A stretch of DNA of 64,000 bases, taken from Paramacrobiotus metropolitanus. Lineage: Eukaryota > Tardigrada > Eutardigrada > Parachela > Macrobiotidae. Made by a program: the position numbers and the translations under genes. Positions 60,747 to 64,000 of this stretch are shown here, piece by piece; within the stretch, counting starts at the first letter, position 1; the number at the start of each line of letters is the position of its first letter. The notes beneath the pieces are model-generated. The model ran no database searches, was not told the origin of the DNA, and saw only the letters and a list, made by a program, of their open reading frames with translations. The stretch lies in contig NW_026570269.1 of the NCBI RefSeq assembly GCF_019649055.1, forward strand, positions 744,001 through 808,000. Direction: 5' to 3'.

Positions 60747-61449
60747 ATGAATCGTACTTTGCAGGTGCTTTCGACAACACGGATTTCCAAGTCTTTCAGC
60801 CTACGCACAGTGAAAAAGAAACGTCCCTTACGGGTAAGTTATTACGGGAATGAAAACAGTGTTACTCCGTGTTTTTAAAAGTTATACGAAGTCTGCAACA
60901 ATATTTCGAAATATTGTTCATTCTTTCATAGGTGGCGCCAGTTTTGCTAATGCCAGCAAACGTCAAGCGCCTGCGCTCCAGTGCACTCACACTGTTGTGG
61001 TTTGAAGTGGCAGCAGTAACCTGTCTACTCTCAAACGGTAAGCTTCTTTGCGTTCCAGTTTATGTGTTTTTTTTAAAAACGTAAATTTTGGAATTCCGGA
61101 ATCTTAGTGATTAATGAACGGTAGACGCGCGAGAGATGCTTAGTGTTATTCGTTTGCATTTGCTCATGTTGCAGAAAAATATCTGAGTGACTCTTGGATA
61201 TCCATAATACTTAAGAGATGATTTAACAGTGGAGCAACTTGAGGTACGCAAAATAATTTTTTCTAAAAAATCTGGTTGTGAATAGAGAAAATAAAATTAT
61301 AAGTTTTCTGTGGTTGGATAATTTAACCACAGAGAACTTGCAGATTTTTTGAATTTTAGTTACAGACATTTTAAAATTTTTTTATTTATGCACGTATTCT
61401 TTTTGCAGGTTTTATACGCAAACAGCAAACGCCGTCACAAGTCACATAG
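60747..61449 (+). CDS. Candidate small three-exon gene of unknown function
   Basis: ATG at 60747 opens a basic, Ser/Thr/Arg-rich segment (RISKSFSLRTVKKKRP). GT-AG borders give 60747-60833, 60932-61037 and 61409-61449, 77 residues with consistent phases. Exon 2 ends in a hydrophobic stretch (ALTLLWFEVAAVTCLL). An alternative third exon at about 61681 (after GTTTGCAG) is also open. A basic N-terminus plus one hydrophobic helix would suit a mitochondrial or small membrane protein, but this is only inference from splice signals. Confidence 0.3.
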
Positions 61450-63415
61450 CGATTAAATTCATGTTAAGTTTGGATTTCCAGATTTTTATAGTGATTGATC
61501 TTATTACAGTGCTTTTTATAGTGTTTTTATTAGCTGACGCTGAAAAGGGTGCAATCAGTGTAGGGATGCTTATTTCTTCAGTTGCTACGTTAGCAAATTG
61601 CTTCAAAGCTCTTAGAAATCCACAAATGATAAATAAAAAAAATAAGTCGTGTGTATTTATGTGCTTTTGCCGTTTGCAGGACGAAGTTTGCCTGAAAATA
61701 CTCGGACTTCCAAGAAGATTTCTAAAACGATCGTACGGCAGCACAATGTAAGAACAAATTTTAGAAAATTGTTTCCCTTGCGATGATTTTAAGGTTTATC
61801 AAAAAATAATTTATGGTTATTATGGTTATTTTTAATTTAATTTAAAATAAGATCATGATTTTAAAAGCAGTGTGCTATACAGCGCGCAACATTCTTCTGG
61901 GTCCGATGCACAAGCTCGCAAAATAGGAGCGCTATCATCGCTACGATTCAAAAATTGTTCTTGGATTTCCCAAATTTCCTGATTGAAAATGTTAGAGGAA
62001 GAATAAAAAATCCGTTTGTGATAAGTACTTACGTTGAGTTAGCATTTCTCATGATTTATTTAATTTTAGATTTTATGGAAAATTCTGGGAAAGAGGCTGC
62101 GCCGGATTTCGGGGACTGAAAAAATCGCTGGAAAGAGGATTGTTTTCGATGGTTTAATTTGGATATCCGTGTCTGTTTGCAACCTCCAGAATCTATAAAA
62201 ATTTTCAGTAGATCTTGGCCGTGCTCTGTTTTTATTTCGGTAAATAATTTAAAGGATTTCCAAACTTGCTCTTCGTTTCAGAATTTTTGTTCGGTATTTT
62301 TAGTTCTTAGGTAAACCTATTTTTTTTGTGTAGGGAGAATAAAAGTGTGCTTTGCGTACGGTGATGGTGGTACAGACTATCCATAAATTATAGTACTTCC
62401 CTGAACTGCAGTACCAATGCATTAAAAAAGGTTTCTGTTGCGCAAATGCGCCGTATATAAGTCGCAATTAGTCCGCATATCATCCCGTAAAAACATACCG
62501 GAAGTCCCTAAAACGCGCCTTTGCGACACTTCCGCTGCAGTTTTGAGATGACCAACTCACTACAAAAATTCCACACTGGGATTTGCGTAAATTTTATTGT
62601 AAATAAGCCTAAAATTGATGGATTTTCAGCAATTACTTTCATACGGGAGCAATTATCGGCTGATTTGGCGTATTTCCGCCAAATTAGTTTCCGTATTCTT
62701 TTGCACTTTGCAGACCCTGTTGGGTATTTAGGCTTTAGCTGTAACAGCTTTCTTATATTAGTAAAATTCTGTATAAGCATTCTTTCTTTTGCGCACTCGT
62801 GGTTGATTGCGGAAAAATAGCATTATTAAGGATTACGCGCCTGCCTGTAGAAAATGAATTTGAAGCCAAAAAGATATGTTAAACATCTATTAATATTTTA
62901 ATACCAATTACGACTTGGCGAGTATTTGTTAGGTGGATTCAAGTTATTTTCGGAGTCCACACGAAGTAGGAATTGTTAATTACTAAAACTAATGTACATC
63001 TGCCAGCAGTTGTAAATTAGTCTTTTAGTAGACTTTTAGCCTTTTACGTACTGCAGTCTTCTACGTTAATTTCACGATACTGTATTCGTGGTAGTGGGAA
63101 ACTGAATAAATAATGAATAAATTATAAATGGATAAATCTATATTTCTATCTATCAATATCCATATTCTTTTGCGCTCGTAAGTTAGAAGCTATAAACAAC
63201 TCAGATATTCAAGCCCAATAACGCTCAATTTATTGAAGCTCCCGTATAGTTTAGTAAAAGCCAGTCTAAACACATCAATGATCAAACCAATATAATATTA
63301 TGATGTCTCAATTCGCCTTCGAAAGGATTCAATAGTGCAATTCACACAACTACACAAAGTACCTCTACAGTTGCACAGTAATATTCAAAATCATCAAAGC
63401 CATCCGCTGGATACA
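61450..63415. other. Intergenic region, 60.7-kb candidate to ATP5ME
   Basis: AT-rich, no supported gene. TTTATT at about 63229 provides an AATAAA on the minus strand, about 185 bp past the ATP5ME stop. Confidence 0.4.
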
Positions 63416-63802
63416 TTAGTGCTTCTTCGTCTGAACGATTGTGACGGTACTGTCAGGGATCTTATACTGCTGATCAAAATCCGCAGGGATGGGCATGTTC
63501 AGTTGGGCTGCCAGCTGAAGCATTTCCTCGCGGTTTCTAATGGCTTTCTCACGAGCAGCAGCAGCTTCACGTGCAGGACGATGTTTGTCTTCATATTCCT
63601 TCAGACGCTGTTCTTTTTTCTCCAGTCGACGATTACGATAGAAACCATAACCTAATCCAGCAATCAGTGCAGTCCATCGCGCCACGCGGATCGCAGGGGA
63701 AATCGCAGCGGGAGGCAAAAGGGGTTTTGGTGGAGGTTTCGTCGGAGGTTTCTGGGTAATTATCGCGGTACGCCGCGCCAAGCTCATGCCTTCCTCCGAC
63801 AT
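63416..63802 (-). CDS. ATP5ME: Mitochondrial ATP synthase subunit e (with long C-terminal tail)
   Basis: Subunit e is a membrane-sector (Fo) component of mitochondrial ATP synthase that helps dimerise the enzyme and shape cristae. The coding region is one exon of 128 residues. ATG at 63802 lies one base after an AG acceptor (TATACAG), and an upstream 5' UTR exon ends near 63863 (CTACAAG-GTAAAC), so the start is well set. After a Pro-rich leader (KPPTKPPPKP) comes the family core AAISPAIRVARWTAL, then a helix with the G-x-x-x-G motif (GLGYGFYRN) and a long charged coiled-coil region with RRLEKKEQRLKEYEDK. The family is about 70-90 residues; the leader and the C-terminal extension (NREEMLQLAAQ to KIPDSTV) make this one long. 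Confidence 0.78.
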   Translation of the reverse strand: MSEEGMSLARRTAIITQKPPTKPPPKPLLPPAAISPAIRVARWTALIAGLGYGFYRNRRLEKKEQRLKEYEDKHRPAREAAAAREKAIRNREEMLQLAAQLNMPIPADFDQQYKIPDSTVTIVQTKKH

Positions 63803-64000
63803 CCTGTATACGAACACATGTAATCAGTAAGAACGATACACAGCTTAAATTTTCGGTTTACCTTGTAGGGCTCACAATCCCTTCGAAGAAATCAAAAAAT
63901 GTTAAGTTTTCAAATACTACTTACTACTATCGTAGTATCGTCCAGTTTTAAAAATGATTTTTATTTCAATTTCCGCTACAAATGTAAGTCGCCCAGTGGT

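Overview
The window is nuclear DNA from an animal, most likely an invertebrate. Genes are split into short exons by GT-AG introns, many only 60-100 bp long. The proteins are animal-type: a TRH-type peptide GPCR, a phospholipid scramblase, an annexin, a Ly6-fold protein, a SUEL lectin and the GTP cyclohydrolase feedback regulator. An ecdysozoan such as a tardigrade would fit, but nothing in the sequence fixes the species. All exon structures below were read by hand from splice signals and reading frame.

Layout. 1-969 (-): 5' part of POLD2, running off the left edge. 1023-3740: repeat-rich block with two hAT-type miniature elements (each with a perfect 8-bp target duplication), a 49-bp palindrome-cored minisatellite and a cadherin-like fragment. 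4106-5157 (+): NTF2. 5661-7323 (-): proteasome subunit alpha-7, convergent with NTF2. 7657-13614: large P-element-like transposon with 93-bp inverted repeats, a THAP/P transposase (three frame breaks) and an extra 220-codon ORF. 14242-18616 (+): VPS35L, with one apparent frameshift. 21506-21811 (+): GCHFR. 22.5-26.3 kb: little certain coding, one weak membrane-protein candidate and a decayed gypsy RT remnant. 26316-30108 (-): six-exon TRH-receptor-like GPCR. 30.1-38.7 kb: no convincing gene.

38791-40994 (+): phospholipid scramblase. 41657-42058 (-): secreted SUEL-type lectin. 43771-44460 (+): LITAF-domain protein. 44687-48098 (-): eight-exon annexin lacking the usual calcium loops. 48398-48969: a third hAT-type element. 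49247-50185: mariner-like inverted-repeat element. 50284-50881 (-): four-exon Ly6/uPAR-like protein. 52574-59312 (+): tandem family of four small secreted thyroglobulin-1-like proteins. 60747-61449 (+): weak small-gene candidate. 63416-63802 (-): ATP synthase subunit e.

Most genes are independent housekeeping or membrane/secretory genes with no operon logic. The most unusual content is the secreted Tg1-like cluster with a rearranged cysteine pattern, the two-gene P-like transposon, and the nested transposon/minisatellite block.
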